From: Streptomyces sp. XM4193
GTDB taxonomy: Bacteria > Actinomycetota > Actinomycetes > Streptomycetales > Streptomycetaceae
DNA length: 64,000 bases
Direction of reading: 5' to 3'
Assembly (NCBI RefSeq): GCF_023072595.1
Contig: NZ_JALLGK010000001.1
Coordinates: forward strand, 1,672,475 to 1,736,474
Shown here: positions 56,344 to 64,000 of the stretch, in pieces
How the letters are laid out: every line of letters starts with the position of its first letter
Numbering within the stretch: position 1 is the stretch's first letter
The notes under the pieces: generated by a model
What the model saw: the letters and a program-made list of their open reading frames with translations, nothing else
Told to the model about the DNA's origin: nothing
Databases searched by the model: none
Translations under genes and position numbers: made by a program

Positions 56344-57264
56344 TCAGCCCCGAGCGGTGACGGTCTTGTGCAGCACTCGGGCGAGCACCTGCTGCCCGCG
56401 TTTGCTGGGGTGGAACCAGTCCCACTCGCTCAACTCCGCCTCGGCGAACGGGTAACGGTGCACAACGCCGTTGTCGTAGCGGCAGCGCGCGTCGTCCGCG
56501 CAGACTTCCCGCAACACCTCGTTGTACGCCCGTACTCGCTTGTCGACCTGCGCCCGCCGGGCCTCGTCCGCCGCACTTCTGGACTCGGGGGCGCGCAGCA
56601 GCGCCTGGCAGATGCCCAGCTTCCACACGTCGACGGCGGCCTTGTGGCTCTGGCCCACCTGGTACATGCGCAGTACGTCCGGCACGCTCACCATCAGGAT
56701 CTGCGTCTTCGGCGACCCCTCGCGCAGGGTGCGCACGGACTGGCGCAGGTCCCTCTCGAACTCCTCGACCGACGTCATCGACGCGGTGGTGTCGGCGCAT
56801 GCGTCGTTCGCGCCTATCAGTACGGTCGCGAGCTCCGGTTTGTCGACCACCGCCTTGGCCGCCTGAGCGGGGAGGTCCCCGACCACCGCGCCGGAGGCCG
56901 CGTGGTTCCAGGTCTTGCCGGCGGGGTTGTCGATGAGTCTGCGGGCCAGGCTGTCGACCCGCGGGTCGGTACCCGTCACCCAACTCGCCTCGGGGCAGTC
57001 GGACAGAGGCAGGCACGCGTGGAAGGCGACGGTGATCGAGTCGCCCAGCGCGGCGATCGAGCCGGGGCTGGTGTCCCACGAGGTACCGGGGGAGGGGCTG
57101 GGGCTCGACGAGGGTTTCTCGTGCCGGGCGCGAGTGTCCTCGCCGCCGCCCTGGTCGCCGCTGTCCGAACTGCACCCGGCGGCCGTCACGAGGAGCGCGA
57201 ACGCGAGTCCTGCGGCAGCGCCGACCCGCGGTCGACGGCCGAGCCCGGCCCTCTTGAACCTCAT
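56344..57264 (-). CDS. SGNH/GDSL hydrolase lipoprotein
   Basis: The 306-residue protein has a lipoprotein signal with lipobox TAAGC (Cys31) followed by a Ser/Pro-rich linker. The SGNH catalytic blocks are visible: IAALGDSITVAF (Ser nucleophile), the Asn block LIGANDACAD, and the Asp/His block DWFHPSKRG. It is therefore an extracellular, membrane-tethered esterase or lipase-like enzyme. Four or more Cys in the mature part (HACLPLSDCPE, REVCADDARCRY) suggest disulfides. The substrate, possibly an envelope acyl group, is unknown. Confidence 0.9.
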   Translation of the reverse strand: MRFKRAGLGRRPRVGAAAGLAFALLVTAAGCSSDSGDQGGGEDTRARHEKPSSSPSPSPGTSWDTSPGSIAALGDSITVAFHACLPLSDCPEASWVTGTDPRVDSLARRLIDNPAGKTWNHAASGAVVGDLPAQAAKAVVDKPELATVLIGANDACADTTASMTSVEEFERDLRQSVRTLREGSPKTQILMVSVPDVLRMYQVGQSHKAAVDVWKLGICQALLRAPESRSAADEARRAQVDKRVRAYNEVLREVCADDARCRYDNGVVHRYPFAEAELSEWDWFHPSKRGQQVLARVLHKTVTARG

Positions 57265-57613
57265 CCGTCAGATCCCCTTCCCTGCGGGCCGCTCCGAGGG
57301 TGTACTGAGCCGCCCGGCCCCTTGTGGAACGACCGTACGTCAACACGCCGTTGCGGCGGTGTGAGAGCACCCGACTGCGGTCGTGGTGAGTGCTGTCGAA
57401 GTCCTGTGTTGGTGTGGAGATCAGAGATTACGTGCCGTCACATTGCGTCCTTTTTGTGTAGGGATGAAGGGGAGTGGTGTTTACTGTTCGTAGTTCAGAG
57501 GCTGGTGTGCAGAGCTCCGATGGGGCAGAATGTCAGCCGCCGCCGACGTCTGACCGGTAGCGAGTTGAGGCCGCTGGGGAAGGCGAACCTCGAACCGCAC
57601 AGGAGGCCCCCCG
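57265..57613. other. Divergent promoter region of the esterase and DUF3145 genes
   Basis: No gene. The stretch 57405-57505 is clearly AT-richer (for example CATTGCGTCCTTTTTGTGTA) and is the likely promoter area for DUF3145; AGGAGG sits seven bases before its GTG. Confidence 0.55.
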
Positions 57614-58108
57614 GTGACGACACGTGGAGTTCTGTACGTGCACTCCGCGCCGCGAGCGCTGTGCCCACATGTGGAGTGGGCAGTGGCGGGAGTTCTCGGT
57701 GCCCGCGTCACGCTCGACTGGATCAAGCAACCCGCGTCCCCGGAGACCCTGAGAGCCGAGTTTTCCTGGCAGGGAGCGCCGAGCGCCGCCTCCAAGATGG
57801 CTTCCGCGCTGCGGGGTTGGCGGCTGCTTCGGTTCGAGGTGACCGCGGAGCCCAGTGCCACCACCGAGGGAGAACGCTTCAGTTCCACTCCTTCGCTCGG
57901 CATCTTCCACGCCGTCATCGGTCAGCACGGCGACATCCTGATTCCCGAGGACCGGCTTCGCTCCGCGACGAGTCGTGCGGTGCGGGGCGAGACGGACCTG
58001 GTCGACGAGGTGAACAAACTGCTCGGCAAACCGTGGGACGACGAGCTCGAACCCTTTCGACACGCCGGCGAAGGCGCCCCGGTCCGCTGGCTCCACCAGG
58101 TCGTCTGA
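57614..58108 (+). CDS. DUF3145 protein
   Basis: This 164-residue protein matches DUF3145, a family conserved across actinobacteria with no known function. Marks are GVLYVHSAPRALCPHVEWAV at the N-terminus, LRAEFSWQGAPSAASKMASAL in the middle and HGDILIPEDRLR plus PWDDELEPFRHAGEG at the end. AGGAGG supports the GTG start. In other streptomycetes I recall it near fatty-acid synthesis genes, which are not present here. No membrane span or catalytic motif is obvious. Confidence 0.9.
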   Translation: MTTRGVLYVHSAPRALCPHVEWAVAGVLGARVTLDWIKQPASPETLRAEFSWQGAPSAASKMASALRGWRLLRFEVTAEPSATTEGERFSSTPSLGIFHAVIGQHGDILIPEDRLRSATSRAVRGETDLVDEVNKLLGKPWDDELEPFRHAGEGAPVRWLHQVV

Positions 58109-58671
58109 CCGTTCCGTCGCTTCCGGTGCCCCGTCCCCGCACCGCCCTGACCCGCGCGTCCCGGCCGCTGCGTCTCACGTCCGCACGCCGGACCCCGGGC
58201 TTGCGACGTACGCCTGATCCGGTGTTCCTCCGCCCTTACGGCTGAGCCCGCGAGCCGGCTGAGCCTGCAAGCCCGCAGACCGGTGAGCCTCCCAACAACC
58301 CTCGTCGAAGCGCTCGGACCGCGCCCGGCAGGTCGGCGCCTGTGCCGTGGCCGAGCCCGAACGTGCTGCCCGAACGTGCCTCCTTCGGTGCGGAACCCGG
58401 CTCGGAGGCAACATTTCGGCGTTTGCGTCGCAGACCAACCAGGCAATCGGGCCAACCAGGCAGAGAAGACCCGCCGGGCATGTAGGTCTTGGCCCGGCTC
58501 AGGAGTCTGTTGCGGCGCGGCACTCGAACCTGTCACGAGCGCGCCCGGGCTCAGCCGCTGCCGTCCTGCACTCCCCGACTCGCGACTGCGGAGTGCGGCC
58601 CGGTGACCGCGCCCGAGAGCCTGGCGGTCGCACGGCCTACGGGCTCGGCTGCCTCGGGTGTGTGGACGGCT
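58109..58671. other. Non-coding gap between DUF3145 and the ABC1 kinase
   Basis: I looked for a WhiB-type gene here because whiB7/wblC often neighbours an ABC1 kinase in actinobacteria. No frame shows the needed CxxCxxxxxC pattern, and no other gene is supported. Confidence 0.5.
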
Positions 58672-60450
58672 TCAGCCGGCCTCGGGTCTGTCGTCGCTCG
58701 TCGCCTTCTTCCGAGGGCTTGTCCCCTTCGGTCTGCTGTTTGCCCGCTGCTCGGTCGTCGCTGCTGCTGCGGCTGCTTTTCGCGGCGCCCGCTTCTTCGC
58801 CGTCCTGCCGGGCTCAGTCTTCTCGGCCGCCTCCTCTTTGGCGGTCGGCTTCTTGCCTGCTTGCCCGGTGGCGGGTTTCTTCCTCGGCTGCTGCTTGGTG
58901 CCGACCTGCTTGGGCGTCGCCTTCTTCCGCGGCGGCTTTCCCCGGGAGTCCTCGGGGCGGCGCTGTCGACCCACCGATGCCTTGGAGGTGTCGCCGTCTT
59001 CGCCGTCCGGCGCGAGTGGTTGCTCCTCATCGGCCCGAGCCGAGGGCCCTGCTTGTGAGGTGCCCGCTGGTGAAGTGCCCGCTTTGGGGCTTGCCTCTTC
59101 CGCGCCCTTCTCCGGAGGGCCGCCCTCCGAGGGGTTCGCTTCGTCGGCGAAGCCGGGCAGCCAGTCGATGAGCTCGTCCCGCATCCGCACCCTCGCGTGC
59201 AACTGGCAGAGCACACCGACCGTGCTGAGGGTGACGCGATGTATCAGTACGTACTCGGGCGGGAGGTTGAGCTGCTTGCCCAGCTGGTGCGCCGGCGAAC
59301 GCGGATCGGCGATCCGGGCCGCCTGGTCCCTCATCCAACTCCGCGAGAAGGTGAACTCCTCGACGCTCGACGGCTCGATGATCGGCAGCAGATAGTCGAG
59401 TACGGCGTCCGGGTCGAGAGTTATCGACTCCTTGACGAAGTTCTCCTCCCGCAGCAGCGCGTACACCTGATCCGCTTCACCCTTCAGCGCCAGACGCAGG
59501 GCCGATCCGATCATCGGTGAGAGACCGTCGGGCAGCCGGTCGACGGTGCCGAAGTCCATGACGCCGAGGCGTCCGTCGGGCAGCAGCCGAAAGTTTCCCG
59601 GATGGGGATCGGCGTGGAGCAGCCCCGTGCGGGCCGTACCGCTGAAGAGGAAACGTGCGAGCAACTGGCCGACGTGGTCCCGAGCCTCCTGCGAGCCGTC
59701 ACGTATGACTTCCGAGAGCGGAGTGCCCTCCATCCACTCCGTCACGAGCACCTGCTCGCCCTGGTGCACGACGTCGGGGACGCTCACGCCGGGATCGCCC
59801 GCGAACTCCGCCGCGTAAGCACGCTGAGCCTCCGCCTCCAGGCCGTAGTCGAGCTCCTCGCTGATCCGGGCGCGGAGCTCGGCGACCAGCGGCTTGACGT
59901 CCAGACCGGGAACCAGCGGCCCCAGAAGTCTGGCGAACATTCCCAGCTGAGTCAGGTCGGACAGCAGCGCCTCGCCCGCTCCCGGGTACTGGACCTTCAC
60001 CGCGACCTCGCGCCCGTCGTGCCAGACGGCACGGTGAACCTGGCCGATGGACGCCGCAGCGGCCGGCTTGTCGTCGAACTCCTCGAAGAGCTCGCGCCAT
60101 TGCTCGCCCAAGCGCTCCGCGAGCACGGCGTGCACGGTGCTCGCGGGCAGTGGAGGCGCTGCCTCCTGGAGCTTGGTCAGCGCCGCGCGGTAGGGGCCCG
60201 CCACTTCTTCGGGCAGTGCCGACTCGAACACGGAGAGCGCCTGCCCGACCTTCATGGCGCCGCCCTTCAGCTCACCGAGCACCTTGAACAGCTGCTCTGC
60301 GGTGCGCTGCTGGATCTCGCTGCCCACGAGCTCGGCCGAGTACCCGCCGAGCCGCTTGCCCAGGCCCCAGGTGGCCCGGCCGGCATAGCCGAACGGCAGC
60401 GCGGCCAGCTTGGCGGTTCGCGTCACCGCGCGACGCGGAAGATCTGACAT
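58672..60450 (-). CDS. ABC1/UbiB-family kinase-like protein with a histone-H1-like tail
   Basis: The 592-residue protein begins [19 protein letters not shown], with GGAGG seven bases upstream. Residues 1-435 are an ABC1 (UbiB/AarF) atypical kinase: [17 protein letters not shown] (KxGQ motif), [12 protein letters not shown] (Ala-rich loop), VAVKVQYPG (Lys), [10 protein letters not shown] and [11 protein letters not shown]. Residues 440-592 are a basic tail rich in Lys, Ala and Pro ([49 protein letters not shown]), like bacterial histone-H1-like proteins such as HU tails. The kinase normally ends near residue 440-450, so the tail is an added DNA- or RNA-binding-like module. Confidence 0.87.
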   Translation of the reverse strand: MSDLPRRAVTRTAKLAALPFGYAGRATWGLGKRLGGYSAELVGSEIQQRTAEQLFKVLGELKGGAMKVGQALSVFESALPEEVAGPYRAALTKLQEAAPPLPASTVHAVLAERLGEQWRELFEEFDDKPAAAASIGQVHRAVWHDGREVAVKVQYPGAGEALLSDLTQLGMFARLLGPLVPGLDVKPLVAELRARISEELDYGLEAEAQRAYAAEFAGDPGVSVPDVVHQGEQVLVTEWMEGTPLSEVIRDGSQEARDHVGQLLARFLFSGTARTGLLHADPHPGNFRLLPDGRLGVMDFGTVDRLPDGLSPMIGSALRLALKGEADQVYALLREENFVKESITLDPDAVLDYLLPIIEPSSVEEFTFSRSWMRDQAARIADPRSPAHQLGKQLNLPPEYVLIHRVTLSTVGVLCQLHARVRMRDELIDWLPGFADEANPSEGGPPEKGAEEASPKAGTSPAGTSQAGPSARADEEQPLAPDGEDGDTSKASVGRQRRPEDSRGKPPRKKATPKQVGTKQQPRKKPATGQAGKKPTAKEEAAEKTEPGRTAKKRAPRKAAAAAATTEQRANSRPKGTSPRKKATSDDRPEAG

Positions 60451-60497
60451 CAGGCCCCTCCAACTCGCTGACAGCTCCGAGCTGCTTGCCGCCATTG

Positions 60498-61835
60498 TCA
60501 CCTCTGCTGCCCCGGGATCCGAGGGAGAGTCCGGCTCGAAACCGAAGGAGAGCCTGCGCGGGCACCCACGGTCACTGCCGCGGCGCCGCACGGGCACTCT
60601 GCGTGTGCCGGAAGCTCCTCCTCCTCGCGCCACATATGAGGAAGCACATAGGAGACACGCGTCCCGACGGTGTCCGTGTCGTCGCCGTCGAGGAACCGCA
60701 ACGCGGCGTTGGCGGCCGCGCCGGCGACCACGCTGGCCAGCGCTCCGTCGCAGGCCGGGGCGGCGGCGGCTCCTCGGGCGGAACGCCACTGGCCCACGAC
60801 GAGCGGCCACGCGGGCTCGCGACGCGTGCGGTCCAGCATCATGCACTCGGCGCAGGAGGAACTGCCCGGCACCACCAGCGGCCCCACGAACCCGGTGCCC
60901 TCCACCACGCCGGCGTACAGATGCGGCTGGCCCGCCTCGATCAGATCCCGCGCGCTCTCAGGCCGAGGAGCGTACGCATCGAGGCCCTCCCGAGGTGCGA
61001 TCACCACCAGATCCAGACCCCGCTGCTCGCCTCTGCGCGGCTGCGGGGGACGCGGCCAGGGAGTGGCCCTGCGCACCACCCTGCGCAACGCCGCGGCCCT
61101 GCGCTCACCGGTCTGCTCCGGACCGAGACCACCGGGGCAGACGTCGCCCGGGGAGACGCATCCGCCGTCGCGCGCCTCGACCTGGCCGACCCCGCCCGCC
61201 GCCAGCAGCGCTGCCACCGCCGACCCGACCCGGCCCCCGCCGCGCACCTGGACGCGGCCGGCGCGACGGGTGCCTACCCTGCGCGCGGCGCCGCCCGGCT
61301 CGGGATGCACGACCGACAGCGAGGCGACATCGGGGCCCAGCCGCATACCGGTCTCGGTCGTCGCGGAATGCGACCCCACGGCAGATCGGTCGACGAATCC
61401 CGAGGCGGAGCCCGCCGCGGACCGTGCGGCCGAACCCACCACCGAACTCGAACCCGACCCCGACCCCGAACCCGACCCCGAACCCGACCCCGAACCCGAC
61501 CCCGAACCCGACCCCGAACCCGACCCCGAGCCGGGCCCTGGGACGGCGGCGCAGCCGGTCGCGCGACCGGCAGTCGCGTCGTCCAGCACACCGGCGCCCG
61601 CCAACCGGTCCAGCAGCCTGTCCACCAGTGAACCGCCGAGACCCATCAGCTGTGCGGCTTCGCGCAGCTGCACTACGCTTCTGGTGCCGTCCAGAAGCTC
61701 CAGGAAACTACCGGTCGTGTGGTCCACCGGACCCAGCTGTACGGCGTGGGCGGGGGCAACGCCGTACTGGACCGTCTGGCCGTTCCGCCAGCTGCGCCGG
61801 AGCGCAGGCTTGATCATCGGGTGCTTCAGCTGCAC
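60498..61835 (-). CDS. ThiF/E1-like protein with N-terminal leader-binding-type domain and Gly-Ser linker
   Basis: This 445-residue protein starts at GTG with GGAGGAG eight bases upstream. Residues 10-95 resemble the leader-peptide-recognition-type winged helix found at the front of cyclodehydratase partner proteins (LGPVDHTTGSFLELLDGTRSV). A (Gly-Ser)n stretch spans residues ~100-130. The rest is a degenerate ThiF fold (RVGSAVAALLAAGGVGQVE) with zinc-type cysteines (CAECMML, ECPCG). No YcaO or peptide-precursor gene is adjacent, so a role in peptide modification is only a possibility. The divergent neighbour is a metallopeptidase. Confidence 0.78.
   Translation of the reverse strand: MQLKHPMIKPALRRSWRNGQTVQYGVAPAHAVQLGPVDHTTGSFLELLDGTRSVVQLREAAQLMGLGGSLVDRLLDRLAGAGVLDDATAGRATGCAAVPGPGSGSGSGSGSGSGSGSGSGSGSGSGSGSSSVVGSAARSAAGSASGFVDRSAVGSHSATTETGMRLGPDVASLSVVHPEPGGAARRVGTRRAGRVQVRGGGRVGSAVAALLAAGGVGQVEARDGGCVSPGDVCPGGLGPEQTGERRAAALRRVVRRATPWPRPPQPRRGEQRGLDLVVIAPREGLDAYAPRPESARDLIEAGQPHLYAGVVEGTGFVGPLVVPGSSSCAECMMLDRTRREPAWPLVVGQWRSARGAAAAPACDGALASVVAGAAANAALRFLDGDDTDTVGTRVSYVLPHMWREEEELPAHAECPCGAAAVTVGARAGSPSVSSRTLPRIPGQQR
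61447..61530. repeat. 12-bp tandem repeat encoding a Gly-Ser linker
   Basis: The plus-strand unit GAACCCGACCCC is repeated about seven times with small changes; on the coding strand it reads GGN-TCG/GGN-TCC and gives alternating Gly-Ser. Confidence 0.92.
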
Positions 61836-62140
61836 GACCGAACTCCTCCCGGGGGCAGTGGGCTTGGGGCACGGACGCCGCTCGCGAACCAGCGGCGACC
61901 TCTTCGTCTGCCGCCATGTTGCGTCGAAGGCCGCTGCGGCGGATCAAGTTGTCCACAGCCCCGTCGAGATCGTCGTACTAGCTGTGCGCCGCTCTCTCGG
62001 GTCGAGTGCTGCCACGTCCGTTCGCTCTTCGTACGGTGCTCCTGCGGCAGCACCGCGACACGCGGGCGCGTACCCCGTGTCACCGGACCGCCCCGCAGCG
62101 GGGCGCGGACATTGTCGGAGCCCGGGGGTACGGTCGGGTG
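61836..62140. other. Divergent intergenic region
   Basis: No gene. The AT-richer parts near 61940-62010 may hold the promoters for the leftward ThiF-like and rightward peptidase genes. Confidence 0.45.
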
Positions 62141-62785
62141 GTGTCCGCAGAACCGCTGAAGGCTGCCGGCGGCAGCCCTGCCCCGCCCGCCGCCACCGAC
62201 CCGGAGGCCCCGAGCGGCCCGGTGCGTCCACCGGTCGAGGTGCGCCGCAGTTCGCGCCGCCGCCGCACGGTCTCCGCGTACCGCGAGGCAGGGCGCACCA
62301 TCGTGCTCCTGCCCGCGCGGATGTCGGCGGAGGAGGAGCGGCACTGGGTGCGGGTGATGGTCGACAAGCTCGCCGCCCAGGACGCGAGGAAGCTGCTGAG
62401 CGACGACGAACTCCTGGGCCGGGCAGTGCAGTTGGCCGAGCGCTACCTCGCCGGCGGAGTACGGCCCGAAGCGGTCAGATGGGTCACCAACCAGAACAGC
62501 CGATGGGGCTCGTGCACGCCGTCCGAGCGCACCATCCGCATCTCGCACCGGCTCCAGGGCATGCCGGAGTACGTCCTGGACTACGTGCTGCTGCACGAGC
62601 TGGCCCATCTGCTCGTGCCGGGCCACGGACCCGGTTTCTGGCGACTGTTGGAGGCTTACCCGCGGACCGAGCGAGCCCGCGGTTTCCTGGACGGAGTCGT
62701 GGCCGCCGATCGTCTGCCGCACCGCCCGGTGGCCCCCTCGGACGGCCCGCAACCACTCGACGACCCGGGCCCTGAAGAGGACTAG
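62141..62785 (+). CDS. YgjP-type (DUF45) metallopeptidase-like protein
   Basis: The 214-residue protein has the zinc signature HELAH followed by H-G-P-G-F-W (LLHELAHLLVPGHGPGFWRLLEAYP), as in the YgjP/DUF45 family. RWVTNQNSRWGSCTPSERTIRISHRL is another family block. Two adjacent GTG codons (62138, 62141) could start it. It probably cleaves peptides in the cytoplasm; no signal peptide is present. Substrates are unknown. Confidence 0.87.
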   Translation: MSAEPLKAAGGSPAPPAATDPEAPSGPVRPPVEVRRSSRRRRTVSAYREAGRTIVLLPARMSAEEERHWVRVMVDKLAAQDARKLLSDDELLGRAVQLAERYLAGGVRPEAVRWVTNQNSRWGSCTPSERTIRISHRLQGMPEYVLDYVLLHELAHLLVPGHGPGFWRLLEAYPRTERARGFLDGVVAADRLPHRPVAPSDGPQPLDDPGPEED

Positions 62786-63214
62786 ATCCCGCGCCGAGTA
62801 TCCGCAACCGGCTCTCTCCCGGCCCGTGCCTCGGCCCGCTCGGGCAGAAACAGGCGGCAGAAACAGGTGGCCAGGAACGCCCCAACACGGCCCGGCACGA
62901 AACGGCCCGGTGCGGCGCCAGCCCCGCCGCGCGCACGCATCACCGCGGCCCCACACCGCCTCCGGTCGCGGGCCGCGTCGTACGAACGCCGCCCCGCCCG
63001 CGGCCCCTTCGAGCAGCCGCCGCGCGGCTCGCGCACTGCCCCGGTGACGGCTGATGTCGGCTCTGTCACAGGGACGAGTTAGCCTGGCGCAGCAATCACC
63101 GCAACCGCTTGGCACCGGGCGTGCGTCACGGTCAGGGTAGGCAGGCGTGGGACGGGCGGCCGAGCCGCTCGCCAGGACATCCAGCAAGAACGGGTTGGGG
63201 GACGGGCGTTACGC
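62786..63214. other. Intergenic region before the TerD gene
   Basis: GC-rich with no believable gene. AT-richer bases around 63050-63085 (CTGTCACAGGGACGAGTTAGCC) may contain the terD-like promoter; I could not assign boxes with confidence. Confidence 0.45.
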
Positions 63215-64000
63215 ATGGCCAGGGAATTCCAGCGCGGCCACAAGGCCAGGCTCAGTGATCTGACGGCGGGCACCGATCTGTACGTGGGTGTGCGAATAGA
63301 CGCCCCGGGCGTCACTTTCGACATCAGTTGCTTCGGCCTCGACGCCGAGGAACGGCTCTCGGACGACCGCTACTTCATCTTCTACAACCAGCCCAAGTCG
63401 CCCGAGGAGTCGATCCAGCAGCTCGGCGAACAGGCGGGTGACACCGAGTCGTTCAGGGTGACCCTCGACCTGGTGCCCGAGGCCGTTCGCCATCTGTCCT
63501 TCACCGCGACCATCGACGGCGACGGGCAGATGTCGCAGGTCGGTCCCGGGTACATCCGCATCGTTGCGGGTGGCGAGGAGGTGGTGCGCTACCCCTTCAC
63601 GGGTGCGGAGTTCAGCACCGAGCGGGCAGTGATGCTGGGCGACATCTACTACAAGAACGCCTGGCGCTTCGCCGCGGTCGGCCAGGGCTTCGACGGCGGA
63701 CTCGGCGCCCTCCTGCAGAACTTCGGCGGCGAGATCCTGGAGGACGAGGAGCCGCAGCCGGAGCCCGAGCCGGAGCCGGCCGCCCAGCCCGCTGCGCCGC
63801 CGGCGTTCGCGCCGCCGTCCGGCCCGCCGCCGGCCTTCGCGCCGCCTCCGGGTGCCGCTGCCCCTGCCCCGCCCCAGCAGCAGTCGCCCGCGCCGCCGCC
63901 CGTGCAGCAACAGCCGCAGCAGCCGACACCGCCGCCGCAGCAGCCGGCACCGGCACAGCAGCCGGCACCGGCCCCCGCCGCCCCACCGCCGCCCCACGCC
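63215..64000 (+). CDS. TerD-family stress protein, truncated by the window edge
   Basis: The first ~175 residues are a TerD domain: KARLSDLTAGTDLYVGVRID, VTFDISCFGLDAEERLSDDRYFIFYNQPKSPEESI, and GDIYYKNAWRFAAVGQGF. TerD proteins bind calcium and are linked to tellurite/stress responses and to septation and differentiation in streptomycetes. From about residue 180 the protein becomes rich in Pro, Ala, Gln and Glu (PEPEPEPAAQPA, then QQQ and PPPP runs), an unstructured C-terminal region that continues past position 64000. The start is ATG 63215. The missing 3' end may add further domains. Confidence 0.9.
   Translation, partial: MAREFQRGHKARLSDLTAGTDLYVGVRIDAPGVTFDISCFGLDAEERLSDDRYFIFYNQPKSPEESIQQLGEQAGDTESFRVTLDLVPEAVRHLSFTATIDGDGQMSQVGPGYIRIVAGGEEVVRYPFTGAEFSTERAVMLGDIYYKNAWRFAAVGQGFDGGLGALLQNFGGEILEDEEPQPEPEPEPAAQPAAPPAFAPPSGPPPAFAPPPGAAAPAPPQQQSPAPPPVQQQPQQPTPPPQQPAPAQQPAPAPAAPPPPHA

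Noticed and set aside
58109..58671. Missing WhiB7/WblC gene beside the ABC1 kinase
   Set aside because: Both strands searched by eye for the Cys pattern; none found.

Overview
The window is very GC-rich DNA with GTG starts, strong GGAGG-type ribosome sites and stop/start overlaps. It carries gene families typical of streptomycetes: a WhiJ-like regulator with BldB-like DUF397 partners, an HrdA-type group 2 sigma factor, DUF3145, DUF2613, a TerD stress protein and a rare TTA codon. The source is almost certainly a Streptomyces or close relative. It looks chromosomal: I see no integrase, transposase, phage module or CRISPR array.

Layout. 1-6.7 kb: a palindromic operator at the left edge, a CbiX-like chelatase with a repeat-expanded linker, dGTPase (dgt), an FAD reductase, pyruvate dehydrogenase (quinone) and a small membrane protein. 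6.8-7.25 kb: two tRNA genes, Asn(GTT) and a CAT-anticodon tRNA. 7.7-18.5 kb: an L-arabinose regulon made of a lipoprotein/ATPase/permease sugar importer, a LacI-family regulator and araB-araD-araA, interrupted by a convergent phosphotransferase-like gene that carries a TTA codon. 18.7-21 kb: a secreted GH16-type glycosidase divergent from a GntR/HutC regulator, with repeated TTGACCAGT sites between them. 21.0-21.8 kb: a methyltransferase gene broken by one extra base in a run of six C. 22.2-36.8 kb: a long glycosyltransferase, a YchJ protein, a DHFR-like reductase, an FGGY kinase, redox/regulator pairs, hrdA, a CGNR/hydrolase divergent pair, a WhiJ-like regulator followed by four DUF397 genes, and dnaG.

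36.9-50.1 kb is the most interesting block. A tightly coupled leftward run encodes a GT4 glycosyltransferase, a methyltransferase, a 1438-residue AftD-like arabinofuranosyltransferase, a condensation-domain acyltransferase-like protein, a second methyltransferase, a DMT-type membrane protein, a Trm112-like protein and an FkbM methyltransferase. Upstream on the same strand is a DUF3068 (PorA-like) membrane protein. Together they look like a pathway that builds, acylates, methylates and exports a cell-envelope glycoconjugate whose product I cannot name.

50-64 kb: DUF2613 with a PucR regulator, a divergent MarR/oxidoreductase pair, ohr, a zinc-dependent-type dehydrogenase with an altered catalytic zinc site, a GDSL lipoprotein, DUF3145, an ABC1 kinase with a histone-H1-like basic tail, a ThiF-like protein with a Gly-Ser repeat linker, a YgjP-type metallopeptidase and a TerD protein that runs off the right edge. 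All functions are read from sequence and family knowledge; no database search was run.
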